Part shown: positions 1-10,758 of the stretch, in pieces
Numbering within the stretch: the first letter of the stretch is position 1
How the letters are laid out: each line of letters opens with the position of its first letter
Origin: Paramyrothecium sp. XJ0827
Lineage: Eukaryota; Ascomycota; Sordariomycetes; Hypocreales; Stachybotryaceae
Direction of reading: 5' to 3'
Assembly (NCBI GenBank): GCA_020881915.1
Contig: JAJFPB010000004.1
Span: forward strand, 372,001 to 436,000
Length of the DNA stretch: 64,000 bases
Translations under genes and position numbers: made by a program
Notes under the pieces: model-generated
Told to the model about the DNA's origin: nothing
The model's database searches: none
The model's input: the letters and a program-made list of their open reading frames with translations, nothing else

Positions 1-1732
1 AATCTCACCAGAGATTCTTCTTCATATCCTCTCATATCTGGACGATATGTAGGCCGTATCCGATTCCCGAGTGGCATCTCCCGCTTTTGCGAACGTTGTC
101 CTAACTAGAGGGTTTTGGATGTCGCGAATCCGCGATTACGCGCCTTGGCTGTGGGGCTTTCTCAGTATTGAGTCTCCGGAAACATTGGACCAAATTGACT
201 GGAAAACGACTTTCCGCGAATTGTGGTGGAGGAGTGACCCGCATTGCCAGAGAAGCAACAGACTCCATGGCCTGTGCAACCGGAGACGGATCTGGGTGCA
301 ACTGATGCCAACCTTCGCCAAAACGTACAAGTCATGCCTCACTACGCTGAAAGGATGGGGTATCACAGCGCCAATTGTTCTCAAGCAGGTGTATGAAGGG
401 GAACCAAAACGACTTATTCACCAGAAACCTTCGGACGATTCGTGGACAACGAGAACCCTTCTGGACAGTTATTCTGATCTGAGGATTCAACGACCAGTAC
501 TGCTTGTAGACTGGGCTGCTGATGGACATTTGATTGGCATACGTGTGGTTCAAGACGCCAACTTTAGAACCCGCGTCGAAGAAACTGCCGAGTCAAGCTT
601 CCCTCCAGCTAGAACAGATGCTGTTCCGATCCCGGAAAATGACTGGCCAAAGGGCTTCATTACTACTAGTCGCGTCCAAACGGAGGAGTTTGATGGCATT
701 CCGGTGCGGCAGCTTGTGGGCCTCGAGGTCCTTTTTGTGCGGCAATCGCCGGTTACGCTGGGCTCAGATATGGGCGACAAGAGGTATTACGCTACCTTGC
801 CAACCCATTTCATCGTGGGATTGAATATGCAAGGCCTTGTCTCCGGTGCCCTGTGGAGCCTGGTCCTCCTCGAGCAGTCAGTAGCACTCACCGGTGGCTG
901 TCTTCGAGTGGTCGAAGATGATCGCTCAAGACCCGCTTGGCATTCCTCTGGGTACTTGTGGAAAGATCAGCTACCACCTTCAAGCGTCGATCTTACACGA
1001 GGCTCGTACGTCCAGCCTCGAAACGAGTCTGGCGAGAATTTTGACGTCATTCCCATGGGTGTGCTTATTCTTGCCAATTCATCAGAAGAACTCGATGACA
1101 TCACTGAGATATCCGTTGACACTCAACTTGGTGGCATGGAGATAGTATACGGTCATAAGCCAAGTCGTGCTTTCGGACCGAGGCGCCAAGCTATGAGAAC
1201 CATTCAAATAGATCGTGCAAGAGGAAAACGTCTCTCCGACGTAGGCTTCTCATACGGATACTGCTTGATTGGTGTCCGCCCAAGCACAGACGGAGTTCGC
1301 TACTTGACAGTTCTCGCAAGCCCCGATGGGCGGTTCCGTGAACCGGAAACAAGGGCCGTGGGTACCCGAGTTTTGTCACCTCACGCTTCTTACGGACAAT
1401 GGAACGCGAGCTGTGAACTTCGACCTCAAGGTATCGTTAGCACGGGTTTCGTCGCAAGCACCTCATACAGAACCTACATGTGCCTTCCAGTTGAACCCCG
1501 TCACCATGTGGAAAGCTTTCTTTGGCACCCTTCACAGCTGCCCAGTGGAATAGTACCTACAGGACCAATTTGGGGGCCGCCGGAGGTAGACGGTGTCATT
1601 TTTCAACGTGGCATGAGTTTTCGTTCGCTTCCATCTGCCCGCTCGCTGGGATGGCTTGACTGCACACATGCGCTTGAGGAAATCAGGTCACTCTCGCCCA
1701 CAGCCGTCAAGGAACAACCCAAGTCCCTCTAG
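1..1732 (+). pseudogene. F-box family protein, 5' truncated by window, in-frame stop inside the F-box
   Basis: The open frame runs from about 71 to a stop at 1730-1732 and encodes roughly 550 residues of a fungal F-box-type protein. The same frame continues upstream to the window edge. Positions 2-49 encode SPEILLHILSYLDDM, a textbook F-box start, followed by TAG at 50-52, then AVSDSRVASPAFANV, which matches the normal continuation of such F-boxes. The F-box is therefore cut by a single stop codon while the rest of the long frame is open. A GT at 49 could pair with an AG at about 109, but that would remove conserved-looking F-box sequence and put the branch motif only a few bases from the acceptor. 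CAG to TAG would be one C-to-T change. F-box proteins recruit substrates to SCF ubiquitin ligases. The start codon lies outside the window. A downstream ATG at 120 would give a product lacking the F-box. Confidence 0.6.
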
Positions 1733-2627
1733 CTGCTATTGCACTAAAGCACACCAATGGCGAAGAGCATATCGTGGGCCCAGGCAAATTTCCCATGGAA
1801 CCTACATGTGGGTATTGCAGGCCAGGCCTGAGTATGTTGGATGAGCTTGCAGCTGTTCCGCATTATCGGCATGAGACCTAGAGAATAGGCGGCAAAAGGC
1901 TAACATCATTAAGACTTTGGTCCAGCGAAGCTAAGAGCATAACTGCCACTCAGTTCCTTGCCGAGCCAGGGTTAGTGAGTCCAGTCTGGAGTTACTGGGG
2001 CTATGAGGCAGAGGAGAACGAGGCCTCCGAGCTGCACTTTGCGACTGAGGGTGGCACCGAAGCAATTGGCTTAAAGCTTTTTTCTCTCAACAATGGCCAG
2101 AAAGATGGTTCGGGCGTTTTTTGGGAGGAGGATACGATAATCGCTGGGATGCAAGCATTGAAATTTAATGAGATCACGACACAGGTAAGGAATGGAGGAG
2201 TTAGGGAGCCATTAATGAACGAACTACAATGACGTACATACGAGGCTGTGGCTCAATGTAGGATTCACCAAACGAGCGATTCGCGCATCAAGGCCATAGC
2301 AAATACGTTTGGTGCTGCAAAGCGCTTTCGTACACTGGCAACTGCAATCTTCATGGAGAAGAGGTTGTGATTGGAAGGCAAAGGATCAGAAGGATTCGGG
2401 GAACCAGTTAGCCGGGAATTGAAAGTTTGCAATTGAATACTTATAATTTTGTACTGAAAAGTCGGCGAATGCGGCCTTGTGATGATCCCCTGCTTCAAGG
2501 CAAGGCATCTTATTATCAATACCATACAACCAATAAATGATGCCACTGGGAGCTTGAAAGATTCGCCCCTAGCGGCACTGACGGACACTCTTGAATGGAA
2601 ACACCTCCCAAGTCCGTCTCAACTCTT
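1733..2627. other. intergenic stretch
   Basis: There is an open frame of 85 codons at 1975-2232 (+) with a GTG start, no recognisable family and no splice partners that I can see. I found no RNA gene, repeat or known motif here. Confidence 0.4.
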
Positions 2628-4078
2628 TCAGAGACATTGATGGTACCAGTCATTCTGCTTGACGCACTTGCCCTCAGCGCAAGTGGTCGCACCCGTGTAG
2701 CCCAAACCGCCACATTGGCCCCAACGAGCAACGGAGCCGGCTGCAGGGTTGAGCTGGGGGTTCTCGGCAGGGGTGTCTTCGGCAGGGGAATCCTCGACAG
2801 GAGTTTCCTCGGCGGGCTTTTCCTCAACTGGCTCAGCCGTCTCTGACTCCTCGGGCGCGGGCGCATCGGCTTCGGTCTGATCATCTGAAGCAGTGGTGTC
2901 GATCTTGCCCGCACCCGCATTTTTGGGGACGTCAGTTTGAGCTTGCGATGCCGGAACAGCGCTAGCAATCTCCAGGCCGGAGTAGTCAGAGAAGAATGAC
3001 GTGTCGCTGTATGAGAAATCACCCTTGGAGTTCTCAAGGATGTTGACGACGCAGGGGCGTCCCAGGGCAAGCTCACAGTCCGTGTTGGAGCTATCGTCAG
3101 GGGCGCTGAAGAGCCGGCCAGCGTAGTCGGCGACCATCGAGTTGACGTTGATGAAGACGTTGCCCTCGTAGATACCGCGGGCTTTCGAGTCGCCACCCTC
3201 GAGCGCATGTCCGCTGTTATCCTCCCAGACATTGTTGACAGCATGCAGGAGGGTTCCGCCGCTGAGAGCCGGGCTGCGGCCGGCAGTGTGGGAGATGTAG
3301 TTGCCCTTCATGGTAATCTGGTCATCGGTGCCGACCATTTCGAACGTCCAGTAGTGGTAGCCGTCGCCGCAGCCGGTTGAGAATGGCGAGTTGCCGTCGA
3401 TGAAGTTGTTGGACAAGGTGATGCGGGTGCTTGGCTCAAAGCCGAAAACATAGTGTTGGCGTCCAGGCCGAGCAGTCTTGGCAAGTTAGTTTTCGAGTAG
3501 GCGACACCAGACTTTCACTCAGAACTTACAGTAACGTGATCGATCCAAATGAGATCAGATCCAGAAAACCCAATTGCGTCGCCGCCCCAGACGAACTCCG
3601 GGTTTAGGTCGGTGATTTGAATGTTCTGAACGATAATATTGGAGACCCCATTCGTGAATCGCAGACCCTTGCCTTTGATGATGCCTTGGTCTCCAACTCC
3701 AAGAATCGTCTTGTCAGACGCAACGTCGATGGGCGTTCGTGGAGCCTTGAACCAGGTTTCTTGAATGGCGGGATTGCTGCCGCAGTCATCCTGAATGATC
3801 TTCTGACAGGCGCTGCCCGTTCCCCACGATTGGCAAGCTGTGCCAGTCTCGGTGCCTTCGGACTCGGTGAAGTCGAATTCCTTGGAAAGAACAATAACGC
3901 GAGGAGTCGAATCGGTGAGCAGGGCCGCAAGCTCGTCTATATCCTGGGGAAAATCGGGCGTGGCATTGCCGCCTCCGGTGACACCAGCGGCGAAGCCTTC
4001 AGCCTTGCCAACCACAGATTGCGCAGAGCCGAGGCGCGCTAGACCAGCTAGTGCGACGAGAGCAGTGCTTGATCTCAT
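2628..4078 (-). CDS. secreted pectin lyase (PL1) with C-terminal cellulose-binding module (CBM1)
   Basis: Two exons, 4078-3530 and 3476-2628, encode 465 aa. The 53-nt intron (gtaagt...ccaag) falls exactly within the conserved [14 protein letters not shown] stretch. Residues 1-19 are a signal peptide ending LGSAQ. Residues about 20-355 form a right-handed beta-helix pectin lyase: [19 protein letters not shown], then [11 protein letters not shown], supplies the Asp and Arg of the active site in the PelA family. A linker rich in Glu, Pro and Ala with imperfect repeats ([18 protein letters not shown]) joins a fungal CBM1 at the C terminus, with [11 protein letters not shown], the paired cysteines, and the terminal WYHQCL. 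The enzyme would cleave methyl-esterified pectin by beta-elimination outside the cell while anchored to cellulose. The in-frame ATG at 4078 is chosen because it gives the signal peptide. The combination of PL1 pectin lyase and CBM1 is uncommon. Confidence 0.93.
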
Positions 4079-4668
4079 GATGCGGAGAATTGTTGAATAA
4101 TAAAGTGATCTAGAAAGATCAGTAGAGGCTAAAAGAATGGACAGAAACACGAAATAAACGAGAGATAAACGTGCCACCAGCAGCTTGAACGGAAACGATT
4201 AAATGAAGAGAACGAAAAGTAAAAATGACGATTCCGTCTGGTTTTGTGAAGACAAATAGGGGATGTTTCGAGGATCCCGCTGGCGCCTTCAGCCGATCCA
4301 CTCAGACATGCCATTTGCAGTTTGACGCCCGGAAAGCCGGCATAGTGGCAGTGGAGAGCAGCGACCACGACGGGTTGACAGACCAGGGGTCAAGGCTCCA
4401 CAGCAATCAATTTGGAACCGTGTTAACGCTGTGGTAGCCTGAATGGGCTGGCAAATCCACTCCCCCTGGCTTGCGAACCGCAAGCCCCCTCCCTTTCCGT
4501 GCAATCAAACATCGGAGGAAAACGCGGGATCTGTGGATCTGTGGACCTGTGCTCATGACGTGAGTACCTCCTTGGACAAAGTAGTGAAAAGGCATCGTAC
4601 AAAGCCAATAAGACAAATTCATTCGATATCAGCTACTTCTACAGAATACTTTCCCCTAATTTCCAACT
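4079..4668. other. upstream region of the pectin lyase gene
   Basis: 590 bp between the pectin lyase start and the 3' end of the next gene on the same strand. It should hold the pectin lyase promoter and 5' leader. I recognise no coding sequence or clear element. Confidence 0.4.
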
Positions 4669-5472
4669 CTAATCGACCACAGTAACAGGTGGTTTGTACA
4701 GGGCTGTGTATTTTATACCAATACCCATCAGAGCAATGCTGCACAAAAGTGCAAGTCCCAACGCACCGCGACAGGATGGCGTGAATCTAACACTTCCACT
4801 ATCGGGGACATTGGTCACTTCAGAATCGGTCGGCTGCGTTGTCTCTGTCGACTGGGCTCCGGATGTTGTTTCCTGCCCCTCGCCGGACTCGGTCGTGGAC
4901 GCGGTGGATCTCGTGGGCGTACTCTCATCCGAAGAGGTTGTGGCACCTCTGTCATCGTCCGATGGGGTGTCCGTAGATGTCGCAATAGTCGTGACATCCG
5001 CCGCGGGAACCGTGATCTCGGTGACCTGGAGTGCACCATCACCAGTGTAGAGCCAAGCGCAGAACGGGGACAATGTCCAGAACATGGATGATGCATCGTC
5101 GTGGAGATCGCGGCTTCCAGGCGTCAGCGTGACGAGGTAGGGCGCCGCGTTCTCGGTGCTTGTCGCGGCAAGACTGGCCAGCGGCGTAGGTGACCTCGAC
5201 GCGCACGTCGTGCCGATCGAGGGTCCCAAATCGCCTGGCACAACATGCGAGTCTCCTCTCGAGGCCTCCCTGCTCTCTCTACAGCACACAAAGTCATCCA
5301 GCCCGGGGCCGTCGCCAGGACTAATGTAGTTCACGAAGGCATGGCTACCCAAATTTTCCGTCCTGTTGATAATGTAGCCGTCGCAGCAAATGGTTATGAA
5401 GTCGCTAGGACTGGTGCCTGGGATGTGCTGATAGCATTCACTCGCTGCACCAGAATTCCATGAATCCCATCT
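4669..5472 (-). CDS. C-terminal exon of a Ser/Thr-rich, membrane-anchored cell-surface protein
   Basis: The open frame runs from 5472 down to a stop at 4669 (about 267 codons). Seen in it: an extracellular-looking Cys-containing part (FITICCDGYIIN, an N-glycosylation sequon, DDFVCC), then about 90 residues rich in Ser, Thr, Glu and Asp, and a single hydrophobic helix near the end (GALGLALLCSIALMGIGIKY) followed by a short cytosolic tail. This layout fits a fungal surface stalk or sensor. The 5' end is unresolved. The frame is interrupted by TAG at 5475-5473. If that TAG is a 3' splice site, upstream exon(s) with a signal peptide lie beyond 5475. If it is a nonsense codon, the frame continues upstream to an ATG without an obvious signal peptide. 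I could not choose between these. Confidence 0.55.
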   Translation of the reverse strand, partial: RWDSWNSGAASECYQHIPGTSPSDFITICCDGYIINRTENLGSHAFVNYISPGDGPGLDDFVCCRESREASRGDSHVVPGDLGPSIGTTCASRSPTPLASLAATSTENAAPYLVTLTPGSRDLHDDASSMFWTLSPFCAWLYTGDGALQVTEITVPAADVTTIATSTDTPSDDDRGATTSSDESTPTRSTASTTESGEGQETTSGAQSTETTQPTDSEVTNVPDSGSVRFTPSCRGALGLALLCSIALMGIGIKYTALYKPPVTVVD

Positions 5473-5475
5473 CTA

Positions 5476-6069
5476 CAAGATACACCACCTGTGGATGGGA
5501 CCCACAGGCATGTTGACCGCAATCGACGACATCTTGTTTTCGTGCGAATTGCTCGTTGGAGCATGAGCATCAACGGCGGTGGTGGAGACGGGGAGTGCGT
5601 GCCCACGATTACGCAACCCTCGTACGCTGCAAATGTGGTGAGTCAGACGCGTCTGGATATGTCGTACCAATAAGCCGAGGGCTCTTCCCAAAGAAGAGGC
5701 TTGGCAACCGATTCTTGAATCCTTCGCAAACGTTGGAAGGTATGACAGGGGTCATGCAGCAACAGTGATTAGAGTCAGTGGATAGGCTATGAAGACAGCG
5801 CCTAAGTGATTCTCTCAAGCAATGTTCCCTGGAACAAAATTGCTTACGCGGCGACTAAATGGCGAGTGATCATTGCGACCTATAAATCCCCGTTCCATTC
5901 CATGGTACTGTTAGTAACGAGTAGCTGCCTACTCCAGATGCATCACGAGTCTTGGACGGATGGAGTGATGCAATACGGCGCGAAAAACAAGTACAGAGTA
6001 CGTGGTGGTGCATTGCCCACAAAACGCGTTTGCAATAGGTCTTGACACGGCAGAGGCAAAGAATTGCAC
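5476..6069. other. region between surface-protein gene and BTB pseudogene
   Basis: It probably contains the unresolved 5' exon(s) of the surface protein on the minus strand (one open frame at 5691-5473). No other recognisable gene. Confidence 0.3.
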
Positions 6070-6987
6070 ATGGCTTCATCCTCGCGTCATCTGTCTCTGG
6101 CCGAGAGACGCTCGCCTCTCCAAGCCATTTATCACGGATCGAAGTCTCTGTTGGGAAATGAACAAAATGCCAACCTCAATATTAGTTGCAGTGGACAAGA
6201 CTTTCATGCACATCGTGCCATTATGTGTCCCTGTCATCTTTCTTTGCAACAGCATGCAATGGGAATTTTAATTGGAAGCCGACATGACTCTCCTTGAACT
6301 GCCTAATGATCGACCGGAGATCCTGACTCGTTCCTACAATTACTATACACCGGAAACTATGAGGACGAGGAGGTAAACCTTATGGGGCAACCCGCCTTCA
6401 CGGCAATCATGACTCCGGATGAAATACAAGAAGAGCTTCAGAAGGCACCTGATGCCGTTCGCTCCAGCAATAGTGATCTCACCGAAAACGAAGATCGTAT
6501 GCCCATAGATGAGAACGAAGAATGTATCCCCCCAGATGAAGATGATGAGACCATGGAAGAACTCGACGAGGAGTATGATTCCGGGTGTGTTAGTGAGGGA
6601 GCCCTATGGGATAGCGAGGAGGGCAATGGATGGCATGACGAAGCCGTTAGTAAAATGGAGTCGCTGAACTGCGACATGATCAGCTCACTTCGCATCTACG
6701 TCCTGGCAGACAAAATTGACGTTCCGCCTCTAGAATTATTAGCCCGTGAAAAGTTTCATCGTCAAACCCAAGCCCAGTATGGGCTGCATATAGACCCTCA
6801 AGACCCGAAACTCCCGGCCCTCATAGACGAAATGTACGAGACCACGTTGCCTGGCGATCATGTTCGGGAAGTTCCATGTCGCTTGGTTGCGGCATCCTGA
6901 ATGACATACACTCCATCCCTTGGTGCTATGAAGCGAGTAATGGAAAAGTATGGAGAATTTGCTGTGGGCGTATTACGGTGTTGCTGA
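6070..6987 (+). pseudogene. BTB/POZ domain protein, broken by three frameshifts and a stop
   Basis: Three reading frames taken in turn give one BTB protein. 6070 on: MASSSRHLS...LNISCSGQDFHAHRAIMCP. Next, from 6231: LSSFFATACNGNF. Next, from 6272: LEADMTLLELPNDRPEI. Then, from about 6358: GNYEDEEVNLMGQPAF, an acidic stretch, and SLRIYVLADKIDVPPLELLAREKF. The order and content match fungal BTB proteins throughout. The shifts are a missing base in a C run near 6230, a missing base near 6271, and an apparent AC duplication near 6348. A TGA at 6898-6900 then interrupts the same frame, which continues with MEKYGEFAVGVLR to TGA at 6985. No GT-AG intron explains the breaks. BTB domains dimerise and often recruit Cul3, but this copy cannot make the full protein. 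Confidence 0.85.
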
Positions 6988-8943
6988 AAATATTAATTCG
7001 ATCAAGGAGGGTGAGATCGAGCGGTGTGGCTGCCCTGAGTTTTTGCTTGTGGAGGGAATTTTCGTGTTGACCACTCACTCTTAACGAGAATGGACACAGT
7101 CGTGCCTTCTCTGTTCTAGCAAGCAGTGGAAATTTGACTTAGCTCTAGGTCAGTTCGAAGCATAAAGTTGACGATGCATCCGGTGCTTCATCATGCCGAT
7201 TCATCTCCGAGTCGTTGCACCAGAGCAGACAACGCCACAGACTATGGGCACATGCTTGCCTTCGAATGTACAGTCGGACTTGGCAGGAAATTAAGACAAT
7301 CACGCATCTTGAAGGACAGCCAGACCAAACCAGCTGTCACGGCTGAAATTTCCATAAATATCCAGAAACCACGATCAAGAGACTAGCACTCTACCGATCT
7401 CGTGACTGCCACACCAAAGTCTGATAGGAGCCCATAGAGGCGAACAAAACAAGTGCCCGGTGGTGGACTTTCCATACGTACAGCACATCTTCGAATTCAG
7501 CCCCCGCGACAAAGAATCTAGCGGAAGAGATTTTGTGTCGATTTAGCGCTGGTAACGGCATTATGTCCACCAACGCATGGCGGAACTGCTATATCTCAGA
7601 CCCTGCATCCACAAGGCTTTATGCATGTCGTCGCTCACTTCGGGAATGGCCTAGCCCGAACAAAGCCGTGCAGAGAAAGGGGACGAAATGCCATCCATTG
7701 TTTACGGTCAACATATTATACGCCAAGTCTAGGTTGCCACCAATATCGAAGTATTGTGTGTATTTAGTGACTGTTAGATGACTGTTAGATCAGGTATTGC
7801 TATTATCATACAATTCACGCCCTTTATCGCGCAGTTGCACTTCCTCGTTGTGCTCAATTGCTACAGCAATCTCAAGACTTGGAATGCTGTCCTGTTGGGA
7901 CTACAACGAAGCACATCGAATGCACCAATGCTGCCAAGACAGACTTTAAAGTTTGAACCCACCGACTGGGCGTGGTTGGTGATAGAAACTTCGTTGACCA
8001 ATCCCTTAGTAATGGCCTCTAAGAATAACAAGGATCCGACGCCTCGTTGGACTAACCCGCTTACTTCACTCGGTGCATGAGCTGCCGAGGGAACCACAAC
8101 TTCGTCGTGCAATACGTAGACAAAGGACTCTAGTCAGTGGCATAGGCCATTCATGACGATTATCTTGTGCTCAAGCACATCATTGAGTCAAATAGTAACC
8201 CTGCAGGATTATCAACGGTGTTTCATGTCCCACATACCTAACGTAACGACCCCAATCCATTTCGTCCCTTGTGATGCCGTGATATATTCGAGATATCTTT
8301 CTCTACAGACAGATAATACTTCTCGTATGCCATCACACGCACACCTCAGCTCGTGTTACGTCTTTAGCGACCCGGAACACCCCACAGCGGGGCTCCTATG
8401 AGCAAGAGTCGAAAAAGCCATCGCCATATTTGCCAAGCTTCGATTGAGGGAAGCTTGCTAGAGCGAGTGATTCAGTCCCATCCACATCCACTTCATATTT
8501 GATCCGCCGTAGCCGCAAATCGAAACCAGGTTTAATCCAACTGAACAATAAGAATGAGCCCATGCTCATACTTTACATCTTGACGCGAGGGACGGATTGA
8601 TTCTCTCGGGAATAACCTGGTAATAGGCAGTTTGTCCCCAGTGCCAAGTAAAGAAAAGACTTGCAACCCACAGCCAACCCATGGTTTCCCCACATGATGC
8701 TCGGGGCCTAAGATGTACAGGGAAGCTCACTTCAAGTCATAGCCTGAATAGGAAATAACGGAGGATGATGATAAAGCCGGCATAAAACAAGGAAACCGCA
8801 GTTCTGAATCTCCACTCAAGCAAGGGAACGAGTATTATTAAATATCCCTCTGGAAGTGCTAGCAAGACACGCTACTTCAATGTCAACCTCTGGAGAAAGT
8901 TTGACACAGTTGGTTACTGTTGATTCTGTTGAATTCAGCAAAA
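6988..8943. other. gene-poor stretch of about 2 kb
   Basis: Only short unsupported open frames (60-100 codons) on both strands. No recognisable domain, RNA gene or repeat. The last few hundred bases would hold the promoter of the FMN-dependent oxidase gene. Confidence 0.4.
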
Positions 8944-10484
8944 ATGAGATACTTCATCGTTTTGTTCTCACTGGCGACAGTGGCACTATGTGCCAGACCA
9001 TTCTTGGATGTTGCCGATACTGGTCTTGAGGATTACCTCGTCGGCTCAGGTAATTGGACAGAAGGCACGTTACCGCCACTCAAGGACATGCGTGCCCTTC
9101 CCGACTTTGAGTTTGCCGCCAAGCAAGTGTTGGCTGATGATGGCTGGGCTTTCTATCGCTTAGCTGCTGGCCAAGAATGGGGTGAGATCGATACCCCCAT
9201 GCCGTGATGCGCCCTGCTTACACCAGTTAGGCTACCGAAACAATCTAGATGTTTGGAAAAAGGTTCAGTTTAGGCCTCGGTTTCTGCGGAACGTGGTCGA
9301 CCTCCAAGATAACGTTGGGTAAGGATCAAAATGGCGACGCTCATGGCCTGACAACTTTCGGAGCCCTTGTTAACACAAACCTAGCATCGAATTATTTGGA
9401 TACAATTTCAGCGCTCCATTCTTTATTGCCCCTGCTGCCAACGCTGGTCATGGCCACGAGAGAGCGGAACTGAACTTTGCTGAGGCTGCCGGTGACGAAA
9501 ACCTTCTCTACAACGTAAACATTGCTCTCACTGACAATTTTCTCTTGAGGCTGTCATTGCTCACCTCTCACAGGCTGCTCTTCTTGCCACAAAAACAATC
9601 GAAGAAATCGACGCGGTGAAACGTGAAGAAACACTAAATGGGCGTCAAGTCATATTTCAACAAGTATGATCTTTACTCTAGTTCAGGTCAAAGCTGTTAC
9701 TAAAAGGCCTAGATCTATACCAATAACAACCTTAACATCACTTGGAACGACATCAAAAGGGCTGAGAAAACTGGAGCCAAGGCTATCGTACTGACAATCG
9801 ACACGCCCGGCTCCTCCGTCCGAGTTCGTGGGGCACGTCATTCTGAGGCAGAATAGTAAGCCATGTTTCTAGAAACTCAACCACACTTGACTAATTCCGC
9901 TAGCCCTTCCGCCAATACTCGCCCCAGCACTGTAAGACCAAGAATTTGCCTTTCTTGTTCTGATGCTGAATTTCGTTTAGTGGGAAACATTTGAACAGGT
10001 TCGAAGCCAGACCAGTTTGCCCATAATCCTGAAAGGGATCCAAACCGTTCAAGACGCGCTCGATGCTATTGAACGGGGCGCTGATGGTCTCTACATCTCC
10101 AACCACGGTGGCCGTCAACTGGAGTTTTCCCCATCACCGATTGAGACGGCTTACGAGATCTATCGCAATGCTCCAGAGGTGTTCCAAAAGGTTCCCGTCC
10201 TAGCCGACAGTGGGGTGCGAACTGGCTCCGACGTCCTGAAGCTGCTCGCGCTTGGTGTTAGAGCTGTTGGCTTAGGCAGGCCGTAGGCGTCATCCTTGTA
10301 TGTCATGATTTTTCGAAAATGTGCCTGACTTTGATCCAGATTCATGTTTGCCAACGTTTATGGCTATGAGGGCGTCCTTCGGGCCATACGCCTTCTCAAG
10401 AACGAAATTGTCCAAGACGGCTGGAATCTTGGTATTGGGTCTCTGACTGACTTGGAGCCAAGTTTAGTGAGTATGCTCAGATGA
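8944..10484 (+). CDS. secreted FMN-dependent 2-hydroxyacid dehydrogenase/oxidase
   Basis: Eight exons join in frame: 8944-9181, 9231-9318, 9385-9514, 9574-9663, 9713-9855, 9904-9931, 9981-10282, 10340-10484 (387 aa). Each junction has a GT donor and AG acceptor and restores family sequence, e.g. QEWG|YRNNLDVW, LLYN|AALLATKTIEEI, FQQ|IYTNNNLN, GRP|FMFANVYGYEG. It belongs to the glycolate oxidase / lactate 2-monooxygenase / cytochrome b2 family. K257 lies in LPIILKGI. SNHGGRQLE supplies catalytic H281 and R284, and DSGVRTGSDVLK binds FMN phosphate. An N-terminal hydrophobic leader (MRYFIVLFSLATVALCARP) suggests secretion, unlike the cytosolic or peroxisomal relatives. The enzyme would oxidise an L-2-hydroxyacid. 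The modelled end (EPSLVSMLR) may be a frameshift artefact: see findings. It converges on the MFS gene 274 bp downstream. Confidence 0.85.
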
Positions 10485-10758
10485 ACCTTGAGAACCCGGC
10501 TAAGAATTTGCAGCTCAACTTGAACACACTTGCACAGAATGTCAATCTTTTGGACGAGTAAAGGAGGAAGTCTCATACTCTTCAGTTGCGGGAGCAGGGC
10601 TGCTATCATTTATGCCCGACGTATCAATGTTTAAGAGAAGACATTCGAGACCTCAATATAACCTTGACCCAATTCTCGACATGTAGGTCCCAATATAATG
10701 CAAGAGGACATGAGATGACTTCACAAAGCCTTTTGGCTCTGGTCCTCTGCATGTGGTC

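Noticed and set aside
9515..9573. Apparent frameshift in the FMN oxidase after LLYN
   Set aside because: A GTAAAC ... CACAG intron explains it and yields LLYN|AALLATKTIEEI, as expected in the family.
8944..10484. FMN oxidase region at first looked like a pseudogene with many stops and frame changes
   Set aside because: Seven GT-AG introns restore a continuous family sequence with correct phases, so only the last few codons remain doubtful.
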